Of a DNA stretch of 64,000 nt, positions 56,633 through 64,000 are shown one piece after another. Numbering within the stretch: the stretch's first letter is position 1; each line of letters begins with the position of its first letter. This DNA comes from Tsukamurella sp. TY48 (GTDB lineage: Bacteria; Actinomycetota; Actinomycetes; Mycobacteriales; Mycobacteriaceae), in NCBI RefSeq assembly GCF_019656655.1, contig NZ_BPMV01000002.1:434001-498000 (forward strand), read 5' to 3'. The notes below the pieces were generated by a model. The model saw only the letters and a program-made list of their open reading frames with translations. It did not search any database and had not been told where the DNA came from. A program made the position numbers and the translations under genes.

Positions 56633-58669
56633 TCAGGGCGTCACGACGGTGCCGAGCAGCTCGGCGGTCGGCGATTCGTTGCGGCGCGCGCGCACCCATT
56701 CGACGATGCGCTGCACGGCATCGTCGACGGGCACCTCGTTGACCTGGGTGCCGTCGCGGAACCGGAAGCTGACCGCGCCGGCCTCCTGATCGCGCTCGCC
56801 GGCGAGCAGCATGAACGGCACCTTCTGCGTGGTGTGGTTGCGGATCTTCTTCTGCATCCGGTCGTCGCTGTGGTCGACGTGGGCGCGGATGCCCTCGGCG
56901 CGCAGCTTGCGGATCACGGACTCCAGGTGGTCGCCGAACTGGTCGGCGACGGGGATGCCCACGACCTGTTCCGGCGCCAGCCAGCCCGGGAAGGCGCCGG
57001 CGTAGTGCTCGGTGAGCACACCGAAGAAGCGCTCGATCGAGCCGAACTTCGCCGAGTGGATCATCACCGGCTGCTGCTTGGTGCCATCAGCGGCGGTGTA
57101 CTCGAGATTGAATCCGGCCGGCTGATTGAAGTCGTACTGGATCGTCGACATCTGCCAGGTCCGGCCGATGGCGTCCTTGGCCTGGACGGACACCTTCGGG
57201 CCGTAGAACGCCGCGCCGCCCGGGTCCGGTACGAGCTGCAGGCCGGACTCGAGGCAGACCTCTTCGAGGATGCCGGTCGCGACGGCCCACTGTTCGTCGG
57301 ACCCGATGAACTTGTCGGAATCGCCGCGCGTGGACAACTCGAGGTAGAAGTCATTGAGGCCGAAGTCCCGCAGCAGGCCCAGGATGAAGTCGAGGAGGTG
57401 CTTGATCTCCCCCTTCGCCTGTTCCGGGGTCACGTAGCTGTGCGAATCGTCCTGAGCGAACCCGCGCACACGAGTCAGCCCCTGGATAACGCCGGACTTC
57501 TCGTAGCGATAGACGTGGCCGAACTCGAACAGTCGCAGCGGCAGCTCGCGGTACGACCTGCCGCGCGACCGGTAGATCAGGTTGTGCATGGGGCAGTTCA
57601 TGGCCTTGAGGTAGTAATCCTGCCCCTGCTTGGTGATCTCGCCCTCGGCGTTGCGCTCCTCATCCACGTGGAGCGGGGGGAACATCGTGTCCGCGTAGTA
57701 CGGCAGATGCCCCGAGGTGTGGAACAGGTTCTCCTTGGAGATGTGCGGGGTGCCGACGTACTCGAAGCCGTGCTCGATGTGCTTGGCGCGGACGTAGTCC
57801 TCCATCTCGCGCTTGATGATGCCGCCCTTGGGGTGGAACACCGGCAGGCCGGAGCCCAGCTCGTCGGGGAAGCTGAACAGATCGAGCTCGGCTCCGAGCT
57901 TGCGGTGGTCGCGCTTCTCGGCCTCGGCGAGCAGTTCGAGGTACTCGTCCTGCGCCTCGGGCGACTCCCACGCGGTGCCGTAGATGCGCTGCAGGTCGGC
58001 ATTGTTCTGATCGCCGCGCCAGTACGCGGCCGAGCTGCGGGTGAGTTTCACGGCCGGGATGTACTTGGTGGTGGGCACGTGCGGGCCGCGGCACAGATCG
58101 CCCCAGATCCGCTCGCCCGTGCGGGGATTGAGGTTGTCGTAGGCGGTGAGCTCGGCGCCGCCGACCTCCATCACCTCGGCGTCGTCGGCCGCGCCCTTAT
58201 CGTCGATGAGCTCCAGCTTGTAGGGCTCGCCGGCCAGCTCGGCGCGGGCCTCGTCGTTGCTCTCGTACACGCGGCGGCTGAACTTCTGCCCCGCCTTGAT
58301 GATCTGCTTCATCTTCTTCTCGAGGTTCTTCAGATCCTCGGGAGTGAAGGGCTCGGCCACATCGAAGTCGTAGTAGAAGCCGTCCTTGATGAACGGCCCG
58401 ATGCCCAGCTTCGTGCCGGGGAATCCGTCCTGCACAGCCTGCGCCAGCACGTGCGCCGCGGAATGCCGGATCACGTTGCGGCCGTCCTCGGTGTTCGCCG
58501 CCACGGCCTCGACCTCGGTGTCGGTCTCCGGGACCCAGCTGAGGTCCTTGAGAGTGCCGTCGGTCGTCTTCACCACCACGATGGCCTCAGGGCCCTTGTT
58601 GGGAAGATCCAGCTCGCGCATGGCGGCCCCGGCGGCGATACCGGCGGGGACGACGAAGGTGGTGCTCAC
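56633..58669 (-). CDS. thrS: Threonyl-tRNA synthetase
   Basis: A 678-residue class II threonyl-tRNA synthetase. The order is TGS-like N-terminal domain, editing domain with [10 protein letters not shown] (zinc-like HXXXH), catalytic core ([25 protein letters not shown]), and the anticodon domain ([21 protein letters not shown]). GTG start at 58669 has AGGAG upstream. First gene of the run thrS, HIT, pgsA, patA, pimA, Nudix. Confidence 0.97.
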   Translation of the reverse strand: MSTTFVVPAGIAAGAAMRELDLPNKGPEAIVVVKTTDGTLKDLSWVPETDTEVEAVAANTEDGRNVIRHSAAHVLAQAVQDGFPGTKLGIGPFIKDGFYYDFDVAEPFTPEDLKNLEKKMKQIIKAGQKFSRRVYESNDEARAELAGEPYKLELIDDKGAADDAEVMEVGGAELTAYDNLNPRTGERIWGDLCRGPHVPTTKYIPAVKLTRSSAAYWRGDQNNADLQRIYGTAWESPEAQDEYLELLAEAEKRDHRKLGAELDLFSFPDELGSGLPVFHPKGGIIKREMEDYVRAKHIEHGFEYVGTPHISKENLFHTSGHLPYYADTMFPPLHVDEERNAEGEITKQGQDYYLKAMNCPMHNLIYRSRGRSYRELPLRLFEFGHVYRYEKSGVIQGLTRVRGFAQDDSHSYVTPEQAKGEIKHLLDFILGLLRDFGLNDFYLELSTRGDSDKFIGSDEQWAVATGILEEVCLESGLQLVPDPGGAAFYGPKVSVQAKDAIGRTWQMSTIQYDFNQPAGFNLEYTAADGTKQQPVMIHSAKFGSIERFFGVLTEHYAGAFPGWLAPEQVVGIPVADQFGDHLESVIRKLRAEGIRAHVDHSDDRMQKKIRNHTTQKVPFMLLAGERDQEAGAVSFRFRDGTQVNEVPVDDAVQRIVEWVRARRNESPTAELLGTVVTP

Positions 58670-58727
58670 GGTGCTCCTATTTCATGCGGGCGGCATACCT
58701 GGCCGCACGCGGGTTGTCGGTACACCG

Positions 58728-58733
58728 ATCCTA
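58728..58733 (-). promoter_or_regulatory. Possible -10 element for thrS
   Basis: TAGGAT on the minus strand, about 60 bases before the thrS start and overlapping the stop codon of the FhuF-like gene. It lies inside a perfect inverted repeat ACCGAT-N3-ATCGGT (58724-58738). No convincing -35 element is visible. Confidence 0.35.
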
Positions 58734-59285
58734 TCGGTCGTCCGCCACCGCTAATCGACCGTGGCGTTCCTCGGGCGTCTGCCGCGGGCAGCTCAGGCAT
58801 TTCTCGTTTCCGGGGCACAGGTAGAGCAGGCAGCACGAGCCCCGTCGAACCACGGTGCCGCGGCCGGGTGCGGCCTCGAAACGGGCGGGCGGCGCCTCGG
58901 GACCGCATTCTGCGAGCACCGCAGCGGCGAGCGCGGCGGGGTCCGGTGCCGCGAGGGACGCCGAGGCCACCGAGTCCGTCCCGATGGCCCATAGCGCCCG
59001 CGTGGGCGCCCCCGATGCGGCGGCCACGGCGGGGATGGTCGACCGGAAGTGCCGCCCGAGTGCGGGCAGTGGATCGGGAGTCGAGGGCGCACCGTCGACC
59101 TGGGGCCAGCCGCCCGGCCCGACGGTGACCCGGGCGCGGTCGGCATCGCGTCCGTCGATCAGAGCGAGGCGCGCGAGCGCCCCGGACAGGGCGTACCAGT
59201 AGAGGACTCCGGCGACGCGGCGCTCGGGTGTGCGCATGGACCGCTGAAGCTCGTCGATGGCGGCGGCCGGGTCCGCCTCCGTCAT
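58731..59285 (-). CDS. FhuF-like [2Fe-2S] ferric reductase domain protein
   Basis: A 184-residue cytoplasmic protein with the CCX10CX2C pattern of FhuF at the C-terminus (Cys151, Cys152, Cys163, Cys166; GSCCLLYLCPGNEKCLSC). Such proteins hold a [2Fe-2S] cluster and release iron from ferric siderophores. The rest is an Ala-rich domain with no clear membrane part. The start is the ATG at 59285, which shares a base with the stop of the next gene upstream (TGATG). No iron box or siderophore gene is visible nearby, so the substrate is open. Confidence 0.8.
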   Translation of the reverse strand: MTEADPAAAIDELQRSMRTPERRVAGVLYWYALSGALARLALIDGRDADRARVTVGPGGWPQVDGAPSTPDPLPALGRHFRSTIPAVAAASGAPTRALWAIGTDSVASASLAAPDPAALAAAVLAECGPEAPPARFEAAPGRGTVVRRGSCCLLYLCPGNEKCLSCPRQTPEERHGRLAVADDR

Positions 59286-59719
59286 CAGTCGTCGCCGAAG
59301 ATGGGGCTCTGCAACCACGACCAGTCGATGCCCACCCAGCCGCCGGCCATGGCGAGTGCGCCGAGCAACCAGAGCGTGAGCAGGACGATGGCGCAGGTGC
59401 CTAGCCCGAACAGGCCCTTGACCAGAATGTTCTGCTTGCCCAGCCAGTCCGCGAAGCGGTCGTACCGGGCACGCGCGAAGCGGAGGAGGCGGTGCGCCCA
59501 CTCGAATTCGGTGGACAGGATGCCGAGGCCCGCGAACACGATGAGCCAGCCGGGCCCGGGGTAGGGAATGGCGATGATGCCCGCGATGAGCACGGCCCCG
59601 CCGATCACGCCGACGGCGATCCGCCACGCGAGCCGCCCCTGGCGGTTGGACTTCACGCGTTCGCGCCACGTGTGCAGTCGGCTCAGGGGTGAGCCGCTCT
59701 CGGTGTCGTGGTCAGGCAT
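59285..59719 (-). CDS. PGPGW-type small membrane protein (TIGR02611)
   Basis: A 144-residue membrane protein with the family motif PGPGW at residues 54-58, between two hydrophobic helices; a third helix pair lies near residues 88-115 (VKGLFGLGTCAIVLLTLWLLG). No function is known for the family. The ATG at 59719 lies only one base from GGGAGG, which is too close for a normal Shine-Dalgarno, so the start is uncertain. The gene overlaps the FhuF-like gene by one base. Confidence 0.78.
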   Translation of the reverse strand: MPDHDTESGSPLSRLHTWRERVKSNRQGRLAWRIAVGVIGGAVLIAGIIAIPYPGPGWLIVFAGLGILSTEFEWAHRLLRFARARYDRFADWLGKQNILVKGLFGLGTCAIVLLTLWLLGALAMAGGWVGIDWSWLQSPIFGDD

Positions 59720-59735
59720 CCTCCCAGCGTACCGA

Positions 59736-60443
59736 TCAGTTCGCGATCTCTTCGAGCAGCGGCAGCGCCACGGCGTCGCCCACCGTGGGCGCTGCGGCCT
59801 GCAGCTCGTGGTCGAGGATCTGAACCGCGACTCCGAATGCGCGTTCCACCTCCACATAGTTGTGTGAGGACGGGAAGGTCGCCCGGATGGCGTCGCGCTC
59901 CTCGCGCGGGAGGTAGCCGTCGGGTGCGGCGGTCCGCGTGCCGGCGAGCGCCACGAGCGCGTCGCGGAGGAGATCCAGCTGGGCCGCGGCGGCCGGTCCG
60001 TCTCCGCGGCGCAGCGCGGCCCGGGTGCGCAGGGCCGCGAGCCAGGTAGGACCGATCAGGTCCACGGTGCCCGCTGTCGGAGCAGCACCGGCGGTGCCGA
60101 AGAGCTGTTGGAAGGGCTCGCCGGGCCGAGGCCCGAAGAGTTCGGCGGGAACCACGCCGATCCGGGCGGTGAGCAGGTTCGGCAAGAGGTAGACCACCGC
60201 ACCGGCGTCGGCGGTGTGGTGCACGGCGCCGAAGTCGCGGTACATCGCGCGCGTCAGGAAGCCCCGGATGTCGTCGATGTTCTTCTCGCTGGAAGCCGCG
60301 AAGCGCAGATCGATTCCGGTGACGTCGTCGAGTGCGCCGACCGCGGCGGGGCCCACCACTGCGCCGGCGACGAAGTCGTCCGACTGCTGCGCCGCGGCGA
60401 TCAGCCGATTGGCGACGTCCTGACGTTCTGCTGCCGTGAACAT
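59736..60443 (-). CDS. Nucleotidyltransferase-fold-like protein with altered active site
   Basis: A 235-residue protein resembling minimal or aminoglycoside nucleotidyltransferases: GPAAVGALDDVTGIDLRF (about residues 45-62) lies where GS-x-x-x-G-x-x-D-x-x-SDIDL is expected. The SDID pair is replaced by TGID, so the catalytic metal site may be damaged or the assignment is only structural. A helical C-terminal half follows. Start at ATG 60443; a GTG at 60452 is possible. I would treat it as a conserved hypothetical with a fold hint. Confidence 0.6.
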   Translation of the reverse strand: MFTAAERQDVANRLIAAAQQSDDFVAGAVVGPAAVGALDDVTGIDLRFAASSEKNIDDIRGFLTRAMYRDFGAVHHTADAGAVVYLLPNLLTARIGVVPAELFGPRPGEPFQQLFGTAGAAPTAGTVDLIGPTWLAALRTRAALRRGDGPAAAAQLDLLRDALVALAGTRTAAPDGYLPREERDAIRATFPSSHNYVEVERAFGVAVQILDHELQAAAPTVGDAVALPLLEEIAN

Positions 60444-60533
60444 GATCTTCACGGTAGCGCAACCGGATCGGTGAACGACCAAGCGGTCGGTGCGCGGTTC
60501 GACGTCGCCCCGCGGCTGTGATTGGCTGAGTAG

Positions 60534-60547
60534 AGCACCTCGGTGCT
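60534..60547. promoter_or_regulatory. Inverted repeat upstream of the MFS gene
   Basis: AGCACC-TC-GGTGCT in the 166-base divergent gap between the nucleotidyltransferase-like gene and the MFS gene. A shorter pair, CGACC-AAGC-GGTCG, lies near 60477-60490. Either could be a repressor site; no regulator gene is adjacent. Confidence 0.3.
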
Positions 60548-60609
60548 GCGCGCCCCCTGTTCCGTCCGGGGAGCGCCCACAGTCTCCGTCAGGGCGGCCG
60601 CGAGGCCGC

Positions 60610-61812
60610 ATGTCGTTCCAATCCCTCACCACGTTCGTCCGTGTCCGCCGACCACTCCTCGGCTTGTGGGTGGTGTTCTTCGTCAACGGCGCGGTACTCG
60701 CGAGCTGGGCGCCCCGAATTCCTGAAGTGCAAGGTGCGCTGTCGATGTCGGACAGCACACTTGGTTTGGTTCTCTTCGGCGTGGCGGCCGGATCGGTGCC
60801 GGGACTATTGGCCGCTCCGCGATTGGTCGCGGCGTTAGGTAGCCGACGGAGCTGTCTCGGAGCCGCCGTGGCGTTCGCGGCCGGACTTCCGCTCATCGCC
60901 GCTGCACAGGGGGCGACATCGCTCGCGTGCGTTCTCGCCGCATTGGGGTCTGCGTCCGGCATTCTCGACGTGGCCATGAACACCGCCGGCGTGGAATTCG
61001 AGACCAGGAGTAATAGACGGGTTCTCTCCCGTCTGCACGGCGGCTACAGCCTCGGAGTGCTCTGCGGCGCATCAGGCGGAGCGATCGCCACGAGCGTCGG
61101 TGTCCCGCTCCGGGTTCACTTCCTCGCGGTCGGGTTCGGCCTCGCACTCCTCGCCACCGGGGCCGCGCTGCAGCTCGACCGAGCGGGCCATCCCCGCGGA
61201 TCAGCGATACCCTCCGCCCCTTGGGAGTTGATGACCACGATCGGCGCTCCGATCGCCGCGATCGCCGTCGCTGCATTGCTCGTCGAGGGCATGCTCACCG
61301 ATTGGTCCGCGCTGCTGATCGGCCGGGAACGCGGAGCCGGTGTCGAGGTGGGCTCCACCGTGGTGGTCGCTTTCAGCGTGGCGATGTTCGTGTCCCGCTC
61401 GCTCGGAGACAGGTTGCTGCACCGCGTCGGAGCGCCCCGCCTCCTCGCCACGGCCGCGATCGCGATCGGGACTGGCACGGCGACCGCTTCCCTCTACGAC
61501 GGATGGGTGGGCGCGTACCTCGGCGTGGTCGCGGTCGGCCTGGCCGTGGGACCGGTGTTTCCGCTCGCGATCGGGCTCGCCGCCGCGCGTTCCCCAAGCG
61601 CGGCGCCGGCGGCGACGGCAGCCGTGAGCTGTGTGGGATATCTCGCCTACCTGGGCGGACCACCTGTCATCGGCGCCGGTGCCGATCTGGTTTCACTTCC
61701 CGCCGCCATTGCAGGATGTGGGATCACGAGCGCAGCAGTGGTGGCGTTCGGCGCGATGCGTCTCGCGCGCGATCACCGGGCCGGACCGAACATTCAACCA
61801 AGTTCGCGATAG
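60610..61812 (+). CDS. MFS transporter
   Basis: A 400-residue, 12-helix major facilitator. The first loop (APRLVAALGSRRS) and the LASWAPRIPEVQ after helix 1 look like the FucP/sugar or drug transporter branch seen in several actinobacteria as MFS transporters of unknown substrate. The start is the ATG at 60610 after GAGG (spacing 5); the frame runs to 60490 but that part overlaps the regulatory gap. The C-terminal tail is short and polar. Single gene followed after 38 bases by the hydrolase. Confidence 0.85.
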   Translation: MSFQSLTTFVRVRRPLLGLWVVFFVNGAVLASWAPRIPEVQGALSMSDSTLGLVLFGVAAGSVPGLLAAPRLVAALGSRRSCLGAAVAFAAGLPLIAAAQGATSLACVLAALGSASGILDVAMNTAGVEFETRSNRRVLSRLHGGYSLGVLCGASGGAIATSVGVPLRVHFLAVGFGLALLATGAALQLDRAGHPRGSAIPSAPWELMTTIGAPIAAIAVAALLVEGMLTDWSALLIGRERGAGVEVGSTVVVAFSVAMFVSRSLGDRLLHRVGAPRLLATAAIAIGTGTATASLYDGWVGAYLGVVAVGLAVGPVFPLAIGLAAARSPSAAPAATAAVSCVGYLAYLGGPPVIGAGADLVSLPAAIAGCGITSAAVVAFGAMRLARDHRAGPNIQPSSR

Positions 61813-61838
61813 AAGTCGCACGAATCTCTATCGTGTCG

Positions 61839-61844
61839 TAACGT
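61839..61844 (+). promoter_or_regulatory. -10 element of a probable leaderless promoter
   Basis: TAACGT ends 6 bases before the ATG of the alpha/beta hydrolase gene, with no Shine-Dalgarno sequence between. Confidence 0.45.
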
Positions 61845-61850
61845 GCGAGA

Positions 61851-62768
61851 ATGACGGTTCACATCGCCGATACCACGCAGGTCACGACAGAAGACGGTGC
61901 GCGCCTGCGAGTGCAGACCTTCGGCGCATCCGATGCCCCGACGATCGTGCTCTCCCACGGTTGGGCCTGCAGTATCGAGTACTGGAAGCCCCAGATCGAC
62001 GCCCTCGCGTCCGCCTACCGGGTGATCGCCTACGACCAGCGCGGCCACGGCCACAGCTCACGAGGGCGCACTCCCCTGACCGCGGCCGTGCTCGCAGACG
62101 ATTTCGCGGCGGTGATCGATCACGCGGTGGGCGGCGGCCGTGCCGTCACCGTCGGACACAGCATGGGGGGCATCACCCTCATGGCCTGGTGGCACAGGCA
62201 CCCCGAGCAGGCGGCACGGACCAGCGCAGCCACCGTCCTCGCCAACACCACGACAGGAGGATTGGCGCGCGGCACGCGCATCTTCCCTCTCCTCAACGGC
62301 GTGGTCCCGGCGCCGGTCGCTCTCGGAAAACTGGTGCTGGGCACACCGATCCGCATCCCGGGCGGCCCCGTCGTCCGAGAGGCGGTTCGACAGCGCACGA
62401 TGAACCCGCGGACGGCGACGAGGGCCCAGGCGGCGTTCGTGGCCGATATCGTCCGGCGCTGCGACCCGGTGACCCGCGCCAGCGCCGCGGCTGCCCTCAT
62501 CGATCTCGATCTGGGCGCGGCCGCGGTTCGGAGCGTCGCCTCGCCGACCACGGTCACCATCGGCCGGGTCGATAAGCTGACGCCGCCGTGGATGGGGCGG
62601 GCGATCGCGAAGACGCTCGACGACACCGGCCATTTGGAACACCTCATCGAGCTCGACACCGGTCACGCGGGCAACGTCGAGATGGCATCCGTGTTCAACA
62701 CGATCGTCTCCAAAGCCGCCGACAAGCACCTGGGTCCGAGCGTCGAACGGGCGAATCACCCGACCTGA
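61851..62768 (+). CDS. Alpha/beta hydrolase
   Basis: A 305-residue alpha/beta hydrolase. GHSMGG holds the nucleophile Ser104, LSHGWACS is the oxyanion-hole loop, and the general-base histidine is His272 in DTGHAGNVE. The acid residue is probably the Asp in TVTIGRVDKLTPP. Likely a cytoplasmic esterase or lactonase; substrate unknown. It has its own leaderless-type promoter and converges on the transglutaminase-like gene after 20 bases. Confidence 0.85.
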   Translation: MTVHIADTTQVTTEDGARLRVQTFGASDAPTIVLSHGWACSIEYWKPQIDALASAYRVIAYDQRGHGHSSRGRTPLTAAVLADDFAAVIDHAVGGGRAVTVGHSMGGITLMAWWHRHPEQAARTSAATVLANTTTGGLARGTRIFPLLNGVVPAPVALGKLVLGTPIRIPGGPVVREAVRQRTMNPRTATRAQAAFVADIVRRCDPVTRASAAAALIDLDLGAAAVRSVASPTTVTIGRVDKLTPPWMGRAIAKTLDDTGHLEHLIELDTGHAGNVEMASVFNTIVSKAADKHLGPSVERANHPT

Positions 62769-62788
62769 CCGTCGCACCCTCGGCCAGG

Positions 62789-63601
62789 TCATACGATCAA
62801 TTCGTCCGGAACTGTCAGATCGGGATGTCCGTACACCGTGGAAATCTGCGAAAGGTCGTCTCCCGAACACACGGCCGCAACCTGATCGAGAAGAGCATCG
62901 TAATCGGGACCAGTGCGTCCGTCATAGGCCTCGGTCATCCGCCCCCACTCGTCCCACGGCAGCATTTCCACCCTGTTGAGCGCGGCGAGGTCTTTCACGA
63001 GGTTCCCCCGAATCTCAGCGGGCCCCCAGTTCTCCGTGCCGTAAACACCGAACTCCATCGCATCGACCCTGTTGTTCCGATAGGCGAGCCATGCCTCCGC
63101 CCCTGACAGGAACTCTCCGGGGCGAAGATCATCAGGCCGATCAAGCACGGAACCCCCGAGTATTTCGGGATCGATCCGTATCCAACGATCATCGACGAGG
63201 TATTCGACGATCCAGTGGTCCACTGCGCGATTCGGTACGAAGTATGTGGCGAATCCGCATCGCACTCGGGCCGGGATCGCGCATCGCCGGAGGATGCTGC
63301 ATGCGAGGACCGCGAAGTGACGGCACGTGCCGACTACGCGTTTGTCCGGTTCACGTGGCACCGTCAATGGCGCCGGATCCATTTCGCGGAGTCGCGCAAC
63401 GATCTCGCTTGCTCGTCGGATGTCCTTTTCCGAGAGCCGGTCTAGCGAGATACCGGAGGCGCGCACATCGGAGGGTTGAACAATCAGCGAGGCAACCGGC
63501 CGACACAGCTCGACCGGGTCCTGCTCGACGTTCGCGAGCATGGCTCGATGGACCGACCGCAGGTCAGTCAGCTTCGTGGGCGCCGCGTAGTCGATTACCA
63601 C
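62789..63601 (-). CDS. Transglutaminase-like domain protein
   Basis: A 270-residue protein with a transglutaminase/papain core: Cys93 in TCRHFAVLACS, His129 in VDHWIVEY and Asp144 in IRIDPE. It lacks the N-terminal domain of the other transglutaminase in this window (1802-2716), so it is not a duplicate. Codon use (GTA, AAT, CGA more often) and lower GC by eye suggest recent acquisition; I did not measure this. GTG start at 63601 lacks a clear Shine-Dalgarno. Function unknown; could be a peptidase or an N-acetylase-like enzyme. Confidence 0.78.
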   Translation of the reverse strand: MVIDYAAPTKLTDLRSVHRAMLANVEQDPVELCRPVASLIVQPSDVRASGISLDRLSEKDIRRASEIVARLREMDPAPLTVPREPDKRVVGTCRHFAVLACSILRRCAIPARVRCGFATYFVPNRAVDHWIVEYLVDDRWIRIDPEILGGSVLDRPDDLRPGEFLSGAEAWLAYRNNRVDAMEFGVYGTENWGPAEIRGNLVKDLAALNRVEMLPWDEWGRMTEAYDGRTGPDYDALLDQVAAVCSGDDLSQISTVYGHPDLTVPDELIV

Positions 63602-63659
63602 CTCAGAGCAACCATCGCCGACGGCGGAGTCAGAACTCCGCGACTTCGATGGCGCACCA

Positions 63660-64000
63660 TCAGCCCTTCTTCAATTCCTGCGCCAGCATCACCAGGATGT
63701 CGCTGGGGCCGCGCAGGTACGTGAGCTTGTAGACGTCCTCGTACGTCGCGACTCCGCGGAGCGGATGGCATCCGTGCCGCGCGGCGATCGCGAGGGCCTC
63801 GTCGATGTCGTCGACTGAGAACGCGATGCGGTGCATGCCGATCTCGTTGGGCAGCGTGGGAGTCGTCTCGATCGCGTCCGGGTGGATGTACTCGAACAGC
63901 TCGATCATCCCGTGCCCATCGGGAGTTCGGAGCACGGCGACCTTGGCGTGATTTCCGTCCAGTCCCACGGCGGTGTCTGCCCATTCGCCGCTCACGGTCT
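63660..64000 (-). CDS. VOC-family protein (5' end outside window)
   Basis: C-terminal part of a vicinal oxygen chelate (glyoxalase/dioxygenase fold) protein; the N-terminal 40 or so residues lie beyond base 64000. The visible part shows LRTPDGHGMIELFEY and MHRIAFSVDDIDEAL, the second beta-alpha-beta unit with one or two metal-ligand positions. The GTG at 63995 is probably not the start, since it lies inside a GEW segment common in the middle of such proteins. Substrate unknown. Its stop is 58 bases from the transglutaminase gene start. Confidence 0.8.
   Translation of the reverse strand, partial: TVSGEWADTAVGLDGNHAKVAVLRTPDGHGMIELFEYIHPDAIETTPTLPNEIGMHRIAFSVDDIDEALAIAARHGCHPLRGVATYEDVYKLTYLRGPSDILVMLAQELKKG

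Noticed and set aside
58724-58738. ACCGAT-N3-ATCGGT as an intrinsic terminator after the FhuF-like gene
   Set aside because: The stem is only 6 bp, overlaps the stop codon and has no T-run; it contains a -10-like TAGGAT instead.
56579-59128. An 849-codon open frame on the plus strand
   Set aside because: Antisense to thrS, HIT and FhuF-like genes; no domain features; mirrors the codon bias of the sense genes.
1-64000. tRNA, rRNA, riboswitch, IS element or CRISPR array
   Set aside because: I found no cloverleaf-like sequence, transposase, integrase, terminal repeat or regular spacer array by eye; a covariance-model search was not possible.

Overview
The window is a GC-rich, densely coded stretch of an actinobacterial chromosome, almost certainly from the order Mycobacteriales. 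The evidence is gene content and order. From right to left there is thrS, a HIT-family gene, pgsA, an acyltransferase (PatA type), pimA and a Nudix gene, then pdxS, tesB, pdxT, yebC, ruvC-ruvA-ruvB, yajC-secD-secF-apt-relA, a membrane cyclophilin, a metallo-beta-lactamase-fold gene, hisS, a radical SAM gene, a zinc peptidase and aspS. This is the order I remember around Rv2567 to Rv2614c of Mycobacterium tuberculosis, with extra genes inserted. PimA and PatA make phosphatidylinositol mannosides, which restricts the host to mycolate-type actinobacteria and close relatives. Tsukamurella is my best guess at genus, followed by Gordonia or a relative; I could not test this.

Layout. 1-1862: end of a peptide/nickel-type ABC importer operon. 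1802-6092: an operon for a transglutaminase-like protein, a fused circularly permuted ATP-grasp/alpha-E protein and a DUF389 membrane protein. 6111-10621: aspS, a zinc peptidase and a DUF885 peptidase. 10625-15293: a lipid kinase and an alkyl-DHAP-synthase-like flavoprotein, divergent from a TetR regulator and glpD. 15287-19184: a GTPase under a Zur-type palindrome, an ArsR/SRPBCC pair, a radical SAM gene and a membrane protein. 19189-28668: hisS, MBL hydrolase, cyclophilin, relA, apt, secF, secD, yajC. 28805-30925: an RqlH-like helicase. 31008-37075: an accessory catabolic cluster (quinone oxidoreductase, TauD dioxygenase, BKACE, MFS, hydrolase) divergent from an AraC regulator. 37151-40389: two membrane glycosyltransferase genes. 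40386-42664: ruvBAC with an SOS box. 42746-51428: VanW protein, yebC, a wax ester/DGAT enzyme, and the pdxS-pdxT locus carrying an FHA protein and a PP2C phosphatase. 51538-59719: a hypothetical gene, the PIM operon, thrS and two small genes. 59736-64000: a mixed accessory end.

Almost all operon junctions are 1-10 bp overlaps (ATGA, GTGA, TGATG), so translation is probably coupled. Several genes have a TANNNT element 6-7 bases before the start codon and no Shine-Dalgarno sequence, which suggests leaderless mRNAs.

The parts most worth a second look are the BKACE/TauD cluster, the glpD/AGPS-like/lipid kinase cluster with its 15-bp divergent control region, the Zur palindrome over a leaderless promoter, the three 23-bp-spaced repeats before the cyclophilin gene, and the ATP-grasp/alpha-E/transglutaminase operon. 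No mobile element, CRISPR array, rRNA or tRNA was seen, and no gene-free stretch exceeds about 180 bases.
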